The notes under the pieces: model-generated
What the model was told of the DNA's origin: nothing
The model's database searches: none
Seen by the model: the letters and a program-made list of their open reading frames with translations, nothing else
Shown: one piece after another, positions 1 to 8,074 of the stretch
Position numbering within the stretch: the stretch's first letter is position 1
How the letters are laid out: every line of letters begins with the position of its first letter
Made by a program: the position numbers and the translations under genes
NCBI RefSeq assembly: GCF_029714205.1
Contig: NZ_CP121648.1
Coordinates: 1,364,001 to 1,428,000, forward strand
Length of the DNA stretch: 64,000 nt
Direction: 5' to 3'
From: Methylobacterium sp. CB376
GTDB lineage: Bacteria; Pseudomonadota; Alphaproteobacteria; Rhizobiales; Beijerinckiaceae

Positions 1-678
1 TCGGCACCCTTCCGCGATCCCGTGCACGGAGACGTCGAGCGCGAGGACCGCCTCGGGCTGCGAGAGCAGTTTCCTGATGGCATGAGCGGCGGCCCTGTGC
101 TCGGGAGGAGGTTTCACGAAGACGCGGAACCTCCTCCCGGCGAGGGCCCTGACGATGGCCTGGAGGAAGATGTCCCCCTTGGCCATCGCACACCGGTCGC
201 GTCGGTCGCTCCGGTGCGTGACCACCAGGGCCATTCGACCATGGGTGGCTAGGTCTTCTTCTGTGGCGTGGGGCAGTGGGTGACAGGCGGAAGTGGCGGC
301 CGAGGGTGCCGGTGGCAGCCGGGCCGCCTCGCAGACCGGTATGTACGACCCCGGCCGCAGGACCAGCCGAACCGGGTCATGGGTGCCGGGGCCATCGTAA
401 TAGGCGGCGAGGGCCGACCTGATCCGGGTCGCCTCGATCCGGACGATGGGATCCTTGCCGGGGTCGAAATCCGGACCCCGGCCGAAGACGTCCACCCCGA
501 TGGTGTAGGCTTTGACGCGCCCGCCGCGCCCGGCCAGTGCCTCGGCGACCACGAACGAGAGGAAGCGACGGTTGCGCTCAGACAACCGCAAGCCTTCGGC
601 TGCCAGGAGTTCGCGAAATACCCGTTCGAGCTCCGGCGACGGCTCGTTCGAGTTAGCCGAGGAATAATCAGCATCCAT
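1..678 (-). CDS. Truncated gene (C-terminus off the left edge): signalling/TolB-like protein N-terminus
   Basis: The frame is open for 226 codons from an ATG at 678 to the window edge, so the 3' end is missing. A GGAGG six bases upstream supports the start. Residues about 17-110 carry a compact domain with the motifs ERNRRFLSFVV, VKAYTIGVDVFGR and DFDPGKDPIVRIEATR, then LVLRPGSYIPV. In Rhizobiales this N-terminal domain commonly precedes adenylate-cyclase-like or TolB/TPR regions. From residue about 150 a second segment begins (MALVVTHRSDRRDRCAMAKG), possibly the start of such a region. I infer a signalling protein; the effector domain is not visible. Confidence 0.6.
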   Translation of the reverse strand, partial: MDADYSSANSNEPSPELERVFRELLAAEGLRLSERNRRFLSFVVAEALAGRGGRVKAYTIGVDVFGRGPDFDPGKDPIVRIEATRIRSALAAYYDGPGTHDPVRLVLRPGSYIPVCEAARLPPAPSAATSACHPLPHATEEDLATHGRMALVVTHRSDRRDRCAMAKGDIFLQAIVRALAGRRFRVFVKPPPEHRAAAHAIRKLLSQPEAVLALDVSVHGIAEGCR

Positions 679-780
679 CGGATCCTCCGCAGACCGCGTT
701 AGAACCTAGGTGGATCTTGCCCGATTACGGTGCTCGAGCGACCCCTGATGAGCCGGGAAGGCTACGCATAGGTTAACGTT

Positions 781-1026
781 CTATCCTAAGTTGCGCAGGA
801 TGTCTTCCTCGATGGCACCCGCGAGCTGCCGGTACTCCTCCGCCCGCTCGGGCCCGACCGGCTCGGTCGATTTCGCCCAGTAGTCCGTCGCCTCGCAGGC
901 CGCCTCGTAGGCTTCGCACAGGTCGCGGAAATTGGCGTCTTCGGCGGCCTTGCCGCGAAGCGTCTCCCGTCGGTCGGGATACCGGAGCAAAAGCCTCGCG
1001 AGGCCGCTTCTCTCGGAACGCTCCAT
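781..1026 (-). CDS. Small conserved hypothetical protein, 81 aa
   Basis: The start is the ATG at 1026, which has GGGAGG seven bases upstream; a longer open frame to 1077 lacks such a site. The product is charged and helical, with EAYEAACEATDYWAKS in the middle and an EEYRQLAGAIEEDILRNL tail. This resembles small alphaproteobacterial proteins ending in an EYxxLxxELExEIL-type pattern, whose function I do not know. There is no signal peptide or membrane segment. Confidence 0.55.
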   Translation of the reverse strand: MERSERSGLARLLLRYPDRRETLRGKAAEDANFRDLCEAYEAACEATDYWAKSTEPVGPERAEEYRQLAGAIEEDILRNLG

Positions 1027-1197
1027 CGAAGCCTCCCGGAATTGAGTCCGTCGGCCGCTTGCCACCGACCCCCCCATAATGCGCCCCGCGGGCGCGTGCT
1101 GGCCCTGTTACAGTTACTTGGCCAAAATGGTTGCACCGAGCGCCGTGGATTCCTAGGGGCGGGATAGCCTGCCGGCCAATTCCTGGGAAGACGGAGC

Positions 1198-1293
1198 ATG
1201 GATCTGACGAAGAAGTTACTCGTCGAGCCCGGTTCCCACGTTCGCCTGCACGAGGTCGACGCCGCCTTCGTTGGCTCCTACTCGTCACCCTGA
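1198..1293 (+). pseudogene. N-terminal fragment of a polyphosphate kinase 2 (PPK2) gene
   Basis: An ATG with GGAG upstream opens a 31-codon frame whose product contains LLVEPGSHVRLHEVDAAFVG. This matches the characteristic start of PPK2 proteins (VEPGSKVRL..DID..F.G), which use polyphosphate to phosphorylate nucleotides. The frame then hits TGA, and the sequence that follows is a piece of a different gene (YidB family). The kinase core with its Walker motifs is absent, so this is debris from a deletion or recombination. Confidence 0.6.
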
Positions 1294-1295
1294 CA

Positions 1296-1535
1296 ATGCG
1301 TACGGCGTCCTCCCGCGAGGAGCTGCTGTCCAGGCTCTTCCATGAGCTCCCGCAGGCGGCCGACCGGGCCGTTGATATCAGGGCGTGGATCGACAACCGA
1401 GGACGTATGATCCTGGGACGGAGGACAGGGAGCCGGCGAGGCTTTCCGTCTGCATCGGCTCGGCGCACAAGTGCGTTTGCTGAGTTCGAACCCGAGGCGG
1501 ACGGGCCCGGCCCCACCGCCGCAAGCCGGAGATGA
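1296..1535 (+). pseudogene. YidB (DUF937)-like C-terminal fragment, partial duplicate
   Basis: Codons from the ATG at 1296 include [19 protein letters not shown], nearly identical to the C-terminal [19 protein letters not shown] of the intact yidB-like gene ending at 2012. Similarity is confined to about 56 bases. The rest of the frame (rich in R, G and S) is not recognisable. It is best explained as the tail of a lost second copy joined to the PPK2 fragment just upstream. Confidence 0.55.
1311..1366 (+). repeat. 56-bp direct repeat, copy 1 (partner 1926-1981)
   Basis: The two segments differ at only a handful of positions and both encode the same YidB-family helix (EELLSRL..ELPQA.DR). They lie about 615 bp apart in the same orientation. 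This marks a partial gene duplication. Confidence 0.75.
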
Positions 1536-1538
1536 ACG

Positions 1539-2012
1539 ATGAGCGATGGCTACCCCTCGATGACGGCGCTCCTGGGCCTGCTGGCCTTGGCCGGGTACCA
1601 GAACCGGGACAAACTCTCGGAACTGCTCGGAGGCGCTGGTCAGGCCGCTCCCGCGCCCACGGGCCCCGCGGCCGCGCCCGGCGGCTCCGGTGGCGGTTTG
1701 GGCGGCCTTCTCGGCGGCCTGCTGGGCAACCAGCGGAGCGTAGCGCCCGGCGGGTTCCTGAATAGCGGTCTGGGCGAGATGCTGGAGCGCTTCCACCAGG
1801 CCGGGCACGGAGCGGCCGCCCAGTCCTGGGTCAACCAGGGCCCGAACCAGGAGATCGCCCCGCATCACCTGGAGCAGGCCATCGGCCCGGACGTGTTGGC
1901 GACCTTAACGCAACGCACGGGGCTTTCTCGCGAGGAGCTGCTGTCCAGGCTTTCCAGGGAGCTCCCACAGGCGGTCGACCGCTACACTCCAGACGGTCGG
2001 GTCCCGGCGTAG
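1539..2012 (+). CDS. YidB-family (DUF937) protein
   Basis: 157 aa. Residues 1-25 ([19 protein letters not shown]) form the usual start of YidB/DUF937 proteins. A low-complexity G/P/A linker follows (about residues 30-65, with [13 protein letters not shown]). The conserved C-terminal domain holds [26 protein letters not shown] and [27 protein letters not shown]. Family members are small cytoplasmic or envelope-linked proteins of unknown role. GGAG about eight bases upstream supports the ATG. The C-terminal helix is duplicated in the debris upstream. Confidence 0.85.
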   Translation: MSDGYPSMTALLGLLALAGYQNRDKLSELLGGAGQAAPAPTGPAAAPGGSGGGLGGLLGGLLGNQRSVAPGGFLNSGLGEMLERFHQAGHGAAAQSWVNQGPNQEIAPHHLEQAIGPDVLATLTQRTGLSREELLSRLSRELPQAVDRYTPDGRVPA

Positions 2013-2094
2013 GCCGCACAGCGACGGGGCCCGTGGTTGCTCGCTGCGCACTGCGGCACTGAGCGCCAAACGGCCTTGAACGACGATCCAAATG

Positions 2095-2128
2095 CGCGAT
2101 GCCGCTCCCCTTCGGAAGCGGCATCGCG
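2095..2128. terminator. 12-bp stem hairpin downstream of the yidB-like gene
   Basis: CGCGATGCCGCT (2095-2106) pairs perfectly with AGCGGCATCGCG (2117-2128) across a 10-base loop. It lies 83 bp after the yidB-like stop. There is no T-run, so it may be a Rho-assisted terminator or part of a dispersed repeat. Confidence 0.4.
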
Positions 2129-2320
2129 TCAGTTCGGGCTCGGTGGCTGCGGAACTTTGGCGCTCAAAGCGGAACTTTGAGCCCGAGCTCAACAAGTGCG
2201 AGCATGCCGGTTTTGCCGCAATCGGCGCCACGTCCGCTTCGCAACTTGAAGCAGACCTTCGGAAGCGTGATGTCGAAAGTCTGCAATGGGTCAGGAGCGC
2301 AGGTCAGGCTATCGCAGTGT

Positions 2321-2356
2321 GAAGGTCCGGATGGGGTCGGAAGCAGCCCCTCGTGG
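2321..2356 (+). repeat. Dispersed intergenic repeat, copy A (copy B at 18330-18370)
   Basis: The stretch reading GGTCCGGATGGGGTCGG followed by AAGCAGCCCCT is closely matched at 18330-18370 (GGTCTGGTAGGGTCGA, then GAGCAGCCCCT). It lies just upstream of the IS110 element, so it limits how far that element can extend to the left. Similar non-coding motifs are frequent in Rhizobiales genomes. Confidence 0.5.
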
Positions 2357-3850
2357 CTGGTACTAAGACCGTATGTCCGCCGAGCCGGGGTGGCTCGCCC
2401 TACACTGCGCCTTCGAGGGTTGCTCGGCGCGGCCGAGCCGATCCTCATCGCAGGAGGACGAGCCGTGGGCCATGCTACCGAGGTTTTCGTCGGGATCGAC
2501 GTGTCCAAGATGCGCAATGCCGTCGCCGTTGCTGATGGCGAGCGTGGAGGCGAGGTCCGCTACCTGGGTGAGGTCGACGCCTCGCCCGAGAGCATGCGCC
2601 GGCTGGTGAGGCGCCTGGCAGGCCAGCACGAGCGCCTGCACTTCTGCTACGAGGCGGGGCCGACGGGCTACGGTCTCCACCGCCTCATCACCGAACTCGG
2701 CCACTCCTGCTCCGTCGTGGCGCCCTCTCTGATCCCCAGGAAGCCCGGCGACCGGGTCAAGACCAACCGCCGCGATGCGGTGGCGCTCGCCAAGCTCCTG
2801 CGCGCCGGCGAGCTCACGGCCGTCTGGGTGCCCGACGAAGGCCATGAGGCGATGCGCGATCTCGTGCGCGCCCGGGCCGCTGCCGTCGAGAGCCTGCGCG
2901 TGCATCGCCAGCAGGTCAGTGCCTTCATGCTCAAGCACGGGCGCGTCTATCCCCGCAAGAAGGGCTGGACGATGCGCTATCTTTGCTGGCTGCAGGAGCA
3001 GCGCTTCGACCATCCCGCCCACCAGATCGCGCTGCAGGAGCTGGTCGAGGCGGTGCGGATCGCCAAGGAGCGCGTGGCGCGTATCGAGGCGGCCATCGCT
3101 GAGTTCGTGCCCACCTGGTCGCTCGGTCCGGTCGTGCGGGCGTTGCAGACCCTGCGCGGCATCGACCTCATCGTCGCTGTCACCTTCGCGACCGAGGTCG
3201 GCGACATCAGCCGCTTCGAGAGTCCGCGTCAGCTCATGGGATATCTCGGCCTCGTACCGAGCGAGCGGTCCACCGGCGACACGGTCCGGCGCGGCGGGAT
3301 CACCAAGGCCGGCAATGGGCGCGTGCGGCACATGCTGGTGGAGAGCGCCTGGACCTACCGTCACCCGCCGAAGGTCGGAGCAAAGAAGCTCTACCGGATG
3401 GAAGCCGCGACGCCACGGGTGCGCGAGATCGCCTGGAAGGCCCAGACCCGCCTCACGGCTCGTTACCGGGCGCTGATCGGGCGCGGCAAGAAGGCGACGG
3501 TGGTCTGCACGGCGATCGCCCGCGAACTCGTCGGCTTCATGTGGTCGGTCGCCCGGGAGGCGCGGGTCGCCTGAGGCGGCCACCAAGCGGGACGCTTCCT
3601 CGCGCATCGGCGGGGGCGGGACCACGGCAGGAGAACGCCCGTCAGACGCTTTGTGGCCGGCCGTGAGGCCGACGCCCGCTGTAAGATCGGGACAGCTCCG
3701 GACGCACACTCGGGACTGCGGTAGCCAACCCGCGCATCAGAGCTTGATCACCGACGTCCATCGGTCCCGTCTCCACCCATGCGCGTACATCCTCACTGCG
3801 CCGCTCCTCAGAGCGAACGATCTCGCTCGTCCCGGTAGTTGACTGCGGAC
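2357..3850 (+). mobile_element. IS110-family insertion sequence (outer ends approximate)
   Basis: The element holds one DEDD transposase gene. The left end must lie right of a dispersed repeat that ends near 2356, leaving at most about 107 bp of non-coding left end. The right non-coding part reaches an unknown point before about 3850. IS110 elements lack classical terminal inverted repeats and encode a structured bridge RNA in one non-coding end. Two hairpins precede the gene: CGAGCC/GGCTCG near 2380 and GCTCGGC/GCCGAGC near 2423. Exact ends need an empty-site comparison. Confidence 0.6.
2465..3574 (+). CDS. IS110-family transposase
   Basis: 369 aa from a GTG that has AGGAGG seven bases upstream; the open frame extends further 5' but without coding character. 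Residues 8-15 (VFVGIDVSK) are the first catalytic Asp of the RuvC-like DEDD nuclease. RVKTNRRDAVALAKLLRAG carries the second acidic pair. The C-terminal Tnp2-like domain (about 210-300) has ALQTLRGIDLIVAVTFATEVGD and GYLGLVPSERSTGDT, then GGITKAGNGRVRHMLVESAW with the conserved Ser region. The gene looks intact, so it may be active. It catalyses RNA-guided cut-and-paste or circle-forming transposition. Confidence 0.92.
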   Translation: MGHATEVFVGIDVSKMRNAVAVADGERGGEVRYLGEVDASPESMRRLVRRLAGQHERLHFCYEAGPTGYGLHRLITELGHSCSVVAPSLIPRKPGDRVKTNRRDAVALAKLLRAGELTAVWVPDEGHEAMRDLVRARAAAVESLRVHRQQVSAFMLKHGRVYPRKKGWTMRYLCWLQEQRFDHPAHQIALQELVEAVRIAKERVARIEAAIAEFVPTWSLGPVVRALQTLRGIDLIVAVTFATEVGDISRFESPRQLMGYLGLVPSERSTGDTVRRGGITKAGNGRVRHMLVESAWTYRHPPKVGAKKLYRMEAATPRVREIAWKAQTRLTARYRALIGRGKKATVVCTAIARELVGFMWSVAREARVA

Positions 3851-3906
3851 ATCAGAGCGTCAGATTAGCACCACTAGCATTTCCCCCTGCTGATCGGTCC
3901 GCAGCT
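3575..3906. other. Non-coding gap between IS110 and the phage-like region
   Basis: No convincing gene on either strand. Part of this is probably the right non-coding end of the IS110 element. GACTGCGG and ATCAGAGC occur twice (near 3716/3840 and 3737/3851), which may mark the element's end or target. Confidence 0.4.
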
Positions 3907-4521
3907 TCAGCCGCGACTCCGATCCCAGATGTTGAGCCCCATCGCCGCGTCGCGCCCTTCGAGCGCCGGGAGCACGACCCTCTGGGCGAGCAGCCACACG
4001 ACCCCGGCCGCGTGGGTGCCGCTCGGGCTGACGCCGCGGACTTCGAACTCGGGCAGCACCAGCGCCACCGCGCCCTGCGGCAACCGGCGGTTCACCGCCT
4101 CGACCGCGTGCTCGGCCTCGGTGACCTCCCGCAGGAGACCGGCGATGTCGCCTGCCAGCGCCGGGTAGCGCTCGCGCAGGAGCGTCGCGGCGGCGTCCCG
4201 CTTCTCCCTCGCCGCGGCGTAGTCCTCCCGGCGGCGCTCCTCGTCCTTGCGGCGCTGGGCGCGATCCAGGACGGGCTTCAGCGCCTCGATGCCGGTCGCG
4301 AGGCACCGGCCGGCGAAGGCGAGGCGGTCCATGTCGGCGCGGGCCTGCTCCACGTCATCGCCCGACAGGCGCGGGTCGAGAGCCCGCCTCTCGGCCTGGA
4401 CGTGCTCCGCCTTCAGCGCCACGGTGGCGCGGCCGGCCTCCACGATGAGGTTCGCGACCTCGCCGGAGGACAGGGCGGTGCCGGAGACTGCCGCGGCGAT
4501 GCGGTCGTTGAGGCCGCTCAT
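3907..4521 (-). CDS. Hypothetical phage-island protein, 204 aa
   Basis: The start is the ATG at 4521, whose ATGA overlaps the stop of the preceding gene, indicating translational coupling. The product is mostly alpha-helical with charged heptad-like stretches (RAQRRKDEERRREDYAAAREKRDA) suggesting a coiled coil at about residues 85-115, and a C-terminal section ending in GLNIWDRSRG. I recognise no family. It is the last gene of the island's minus-strand operon downstream of the terminase. Confidence 0.6.
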   Translation of the reverse strand: MSGLNDRIAAAVSGTALSSGEVANLIVEAGRATVALKAEHVQAERRALDPRLSGDDVEQARADMDRLAFAGRCLATGIEALKPVLDRAQRRKDEERRREDYAAAREKRDAAATLLRERYPALAGDIAGLLREVTEAEHAVEAVNRRLPQGAVALVLPEFEVRGVSPSGTHAAGVVWLLAQRVVLPALEGRDAAMGLNIWDRSRG

Positions 4522-4991
4522 CGGGCCGCCCCCGCACGGCGCTGCGCCGCGGTGTGGCGCGCGGCCACCGCCTCGCCGCTGAGGTGTTCCGCGAGGTGGG
4601 CGAGCGCGGTCTTCTCGCCACTGTCCGTCGTGACGCCGGACCCACGTCCAATCTGGTCCAGCGTGCGCATCCGGGCCACGAGCGCGTCGGCCTGCCAGGC
4701 CGCGTCCTCCATGACGGCGGCGTTGTCCGACGCCAGCATGCCGCTGACATACATGTACTTCTGCCTGAACTCGTCGGGCACCTGGGCGAGGCTGTCGGTG
4801 AGGGTCATCGCACCATCCTTCGTGAGCGGGCCGGGCGGGCGGGCGCTGTCGGCGAACATGAGCGGGATGCGGAGCGCCGCGCCGTTCTGCAGCGCGCCGG
4901 CTCCGATGAGCGCGTCGATCTCGGCATCCGCCAGCTTCGGAAGCAGCGCCCGCAGCTGCGCCCGCCGCTCGTCGAGTGTCAGAATTCGCAT
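4518..4991 (-). CDS. Hypothetical phage-island protein, 157 aa
   Basis: The product is soluble with no signal peptide. The N-terminus MRILTLDERRAQLRALLPKL is followed by an acidic helix, then PDEFRQKYMYVSGMLASDNAAVMEDAAWQADALV. It sits between the HTH gene and the 204-aa gene on the same strand and overlaps the latter by four bases. Its position after the terminase suggests a packaging or morphogenesis accessory, but this is only context. Confidence 0.6.
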   Translation of the reverse strand: MRILTLDERRAQLRALLPKLADAEIDALIGAGALQNGAALRIPLMFADSARPPGPLTKDGAMTLTDSLAQVPDEFRQKYMYVSGMLASDNAAVMEDAAWQADALVARMRTLDQIGRGSGVTTDSGEKTALAHLAEHLSGEAVAARHTAAQRRAGAAR

Positions 4992-5043
4992 AGCGCATCC
5001 CGCCGTCTGGGCTTGCGCAACCTGACCGGATGCGGGCCAATGT

Positions 5044-5376
5044 CTATCCGGCTACGGCCCGAACTGGCGGCTTTGCGATCTTTGGAGATTCTGCAGGGGA
5101 TAACGGCAGTCCGGCGCGCACGAAGTAGGCGGTGACTGCGGGCGAGGTGCGGTCACCCGTGAGGTAGGCCGCGAGCGCGTCGTGGTCGTCGTCGAGGAGC
5201 ATCAGGAAGGCCGGCGCGGACACTTTCCAGGCGCCGCCCGCGATGCAGCGGCCGACGTGGTGGCAGGCGCACCAGCCGCGGACCGTGCTCGCCGAGCAGT
5301 GCGCTAGGAAGGCCGCTTCGCCGATAGAAATGGCCTCAGCCGGGTCCCAGGGGATCAGGATACGGGGCGCGCTCAT
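5044..5376 (-). CDS. Small helix-turn-helix protein (phage island)
   Basis: 110 aa, starting at an ATGA that overlaps the stop of the large terminase gene. Residues 15-45 (AISIGEAAFLAHCSASTVRGWCACHHVGR) look like a MerR/excisionase-type HTH, with the pattern of an alpha helix, turn and recognition helix. The rest is AYLTGDRTSPAVTAYFVRAG. It may bind DNA as an excisionase or packaging regulator; neither is proved. In phages a small gene of this kind beside terminase could also assist DNA recognition. Confidence 0.6.
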   Translation of the reverse strand: MSAPRILIPWDPAEAISIGEAAFLAHCSASTVRGWCACHHVGRCIAGGAWKVSAPAFLMLLDDDHDALAAYLTGDRTSPAVTAYFVRAGLPLSPAESPKIAKPPVRAVAG

Positions 5377-6848
5377 CCGTGCCTCCTGAGATGGTCTAGG
5401 AGCGCGCCCACCCGGAAGGCCGGCCTGTCGGCCTCGGCTCCGCCGCCGATGACGTCCATCATGCCGTACCTGCGCCGGACCTGGGCCCGGATCAGCACGC
5501 CCGCCACCGCGTTCGCCACGTCGTCGTGCTCGCCGGGCGGATGGTCGATCCTGTCGCGGCCGCCGCGGGCCGTGCGGCGCTCGAGGGCGGTGAGCTGCGC
5601 CTTCAGCTTCGGCAGGTCGAGGAGCTGGGCGGTGCGACTCGTGAGAAGCGGCAGCGCGGCCTGGTAGATCTCGGACTTCGGCATGTCGGCGAGCTCGTAG
5701 CCGATGCCGTGGTCGCGGAAGGCCTCGCGCGGCCACTCGCCGCCCCAGCGGTCGCCCGTCACGGCGGTGATGCGGTAGGCCTTCAGCACCGCGGCGAACT
5801 CGGCCACCACGGCCTGCGGCGAGAAGGGCGGGACCCGCTCCATGACCCGATCGAGCACGACGATCCCGTCCGCCTGGTGGGCGATCGCGAGCGTCATCGA
5901 GTCCTTCCCCGAGCCGCCGGCTGGGTCGACGAAGGCGTGATAGCGGACGCGCTCGACCGGCAGGTTCTCGCTGGCCGGGACGGTGCAGGCCTCGACTGTT
6001 TCGATCGAAATGAAGTCCTCGACGTCGTCGCGGAACTCGGCGCCGTACTCCGCCCGCGCGGCCGCGGCGTCCCGGGCGTAGGCGCGGGCTACCACGCTCT
6101 CGGCGAGCGTCGGGTTCATCGTCCGGCTCGGCGCCTTCGCCACCAGCACCGCCGGGTCGCCCTCGGGGCCGAAGTCGCGCCGGAAGGCGCCGTAGAGCTC
6201 GCCGCGCTTGGCGTAGGGCGAGGAGATGATGCAGAGCGGCCCGCCGGTGGTGGCGAGGCCGGGCCGGAGCGCCGCCAGGATCTCGCGGTCCGGGTTGGCC
6301 GAGCCCTCGACGCGCCAGAACGCGACCTCGTCGCAGAGGGCCGCCACGAGAGTGCCGCCGCGCGAGGTGCGGAAGCTCGCCGGGCGGACCTCGATGTCCA
6401 CGCCGGTGTCGAGCGAGAGCGTGTCGGCCGTCTGCCCGGTGACGTGCCCCGCGAAGCCCTCGACGTGGTCGAAGATGCCCCGGATGTAGGAGAGCGCCTT
6501 GCCGGCCTGATAGGTCGAAGCCGCGATCAGCGGGAGGGAGCCGCGCTCGCCCGGCGCCAACACGTCGTCCCAGTCGCACAGGACGGCGAAATAGGCCGCC
6601 AGGACGGCCATGGCGCGGGTTTTCCCGCCGCGGCGGCCGATGATGGCCCAGACCTCCTCCACGGGCGCCCCGGGCTCGTTCTCGCGGCCGGTGAGGGCGG
6701 CGTAGATCGCGCGCTCGGCGGCCGTCAGGGGCTCGCCTTGGCTCGCGATCAGCAGCACGCGCCACGCGGCCCAGGACTCGCCCGGGAGGATGGCCCCGAA
6801 GACGTTGGGGTCCTCTAGGGCTTCGCGCATGCTGAGCAGGCGCCTCAC
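5373..6848 (-). CDS. Phage terminase large subunit
   Basis: 491 aa from GTG 6848, which overlaps the upstream stop (GTGA) and has GGAGG eight bases before it; ATG 6830 is an alternative. The ATPase has a Walker A-like IIGRRGGKTRAMAVLAAY at about residue 70 and an acidic CDEVAFW at about 170. The C-terminal RNase-H-like nuclease has FVDPAGGSGKDSMTLAI, VTGDRWGGEWPRE and a final HDDVANAVAGVL. The protein cuts and pumps phage DNA into procapsids. All motifs look intact, although no capsid or portal gene is present in the window. Confidence 0.88.
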   Translation of the reverse strand: MRRLLSMREALEDPNVFGAILPGESWAAWRVLLIASQGEPLTAAERAIYAALTGRENEPGAPVEEVWAIIGRRGGKTRAMAVLAAYFAVLCDWDDVLAPGERGSLPLIAASTYQAGKALSYIRGIFDHVEGFAGHVTGQTADTLSLDTGVDIEVRPASFRTSRGGTLVAALCDEVAFWRVEGSANPDREILAALRPGLATTGGPLCIISSPYAKRGELYGAFRRDFGPEGDPAVLVAKAPSRTMNPTLAESVVARAYARDAAAARAEYGAEFRDDVEDFISIETVEACTVPASENLPVERVRYHAFVDPAGGSGKDSMTLAIAHQADGIVVLDRVMERVPPFSPQAVVAEFAAVLKAYRITAVTGDRWGGEWPREAFRDHGIGYELADMPKSEIYQAALPLLTSRTAQLLDLPKLKAQLTALERRTARGGRDRIDHPPGEHDDVANAVAGVLIRAQVRRRYGMMDVIGGGAEADRPAFRVGALLDHLRRHG

Positions 6849-7222
6849 TGCGCGTGCCTCCGGGCGAGGGCGCGCTCGCGGGGGCTGAGGGGCCGGGCCT
6901 CGGATGTGGGCGGGCCCATGCGGCGGGCCTGGCGGTCCATGCGGTCGGCGAGCTGGCCGTAGGCCTCGGCGTCGATCGACTTCCCGGCCGCGCGGTCGGC
7001 CTCCATCGACTCGCACTCCACCGCGAGCTGCGCGTAGCGCCGGATGGCCTGCTGCTGGACGATGGTGACCGCCTTCGGCCCGCCGCGCTCCTCGGTGAGG
7101 TCGTGGATCAGGTCCGCGAGGCGGCGGCCCTCCTCGGTGCGGCCGTCGATGTGGCGGATGTGAACCCGCGAGCCGTTCGAGAGCGCGTTGCGGGTCGCGG
7201 CGGGGCGATTGGTGGGCATCAT
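6845..7222 (-). CDS. Probable terminase small subunit or packaging accessory, 125 aa
   Basis: This gene lies immediately before and overlaps the large terminase, the usual place of the small subunit. The product is basic and helical, with SRVHIRHIDGRTEEGRRLADLIHDL, then RYAQLAVECESMEADRAAGK and a C-terminal SPRERALARRHAQ. I do not see a textbook small-terminase HTH, so the call rests on position and size. Either of the first two ATG codons could start it. Confidence 0.5.
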   Translation of the reverse strand: MMPTNRPAATRNALSNGSRVHIRHIDGRTEEGRRLADLIHDLTEERGGPKAVTIVQQQAIRRYAQLAVECESMEADRAAGKSIDAEAYGQLADRMDRQARRMGPPTSEARPLSPRERALARRHAQ

Positions 7223-7403
7223 GGCCGTGGTCTCGTGAAAGGGGTGCGGCCTTCCCGGGCTTGACCCGTTCGCCCACGCAATGCGCGGAGCAGCGAGGGC
7301 GGGAGCCCGGGTTCCCGTTGTCGGACGGGCCGCGGCGCCCTCAAGGGATCCTCGCCGCTGTCGTGAGCCCCGGTGGCGGAGCGAAAGGGATCGGGTGCGG
7401 CAC

Positions 7404-7625
7404 TCAGGGCCGGTCGAGCCTCGCGTAGCTCGCCAGCACGCGCCGGCGGTCGACCGGGGCGAGGCGGTCGAGGGCCTCGAGGGCCGGCGCCAGCGCGCCC
7501 GGGTCGAACTCGGCCTGGGCGAGGAGGCTGCAGAGGTCGGCGGCGCGCAGACCGCAGTGCAGCTGCGCGATCGCCCTCATCACCCGAAGGCGGGCACGCT
7601 GCTCGGCCGGGTGCAGGTTGTGCAT
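7404..7625 (-). CDS. Small hypothetical protein, 73 aa
   Basis: From ATG 7625 the frame encodes a helical protein (LHPAEQRARLRVMRAIAQLH, then LCSLLAQAEFDPGALAPALEALDRL). The frame remains open upstream to 7997, but that part lacks coding character. No good ribosome site is visible, so the start is uncertain. It lies in the same direction as the terminase genes and may be an early phage-island gene. I recognise no family. Confidence 0.35.
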   Translation of the reverse strand: MHNLHPAEQRARLRVMRAIAQLHCGLRAADLCSLLAQAEFDPGALAPALEALDRLAPVDRRRVLASYARLDRP

Positions 7626-8074
7626 CCACGGGCCGAACCGGTCGCGCGGCGCCAGGATGCGGGGGCGGGGGTGAGGGGGATGGAGCGGGGCACACCAGTC
7701 ACGCCTTGCTGCACGTCCGGAGAGGAGGTGCCTGCTGCCGCGGTGGCGGCCCATAGGCGTGACGGACTGGGTCCGACTGGTAGACAATCGCTGAGAAGCG
7801 GCGCGGTTGCAACCCGTGCCGGCTAGCGCGCGCGAAAAGCTTCTACACATAGCTTTCGCAGTAGAAAATCCTGCTGTCACCACAGTGTCACCATGCTCTC
7901 GGCGCGGATCAGCTATGATCTGCAAATATAGATGAGCGGCAAAGAGGGCAGATTTCGCAATATGGACCTCAAAATGTGCGTTGGCGCACATTACCAATTA
8001 GGTTGCGAGTCTATCTGGACCGTCGTGGCAGGCGCTCAATGCGCAACCGGCCGCACGATAAGACGAGTGGAGCT
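7626..8074. other. Intergenic region between divergent genes, with TGTCACC direct repeats
   Basis: No gene is evident. TGTCACC occurs at 7875-7881 and 7886-7892, spaced one helical turn apart (11 bp), in an AT-richer stretch. This could be an operator for divergent phage-island transcription. It separates the minus-strand packaging genes from the plus-strand secreted protein. Confidence 0.35.

Noticed and set aside
268..702. Long open frames on the plus strand and another minus frame near 249-674
   Set aside because: They overlap a minus-strand frame that stays open to the window edge, has a ribosome site and carries recognisable motifs. The others are shadows rich in R, G and P.
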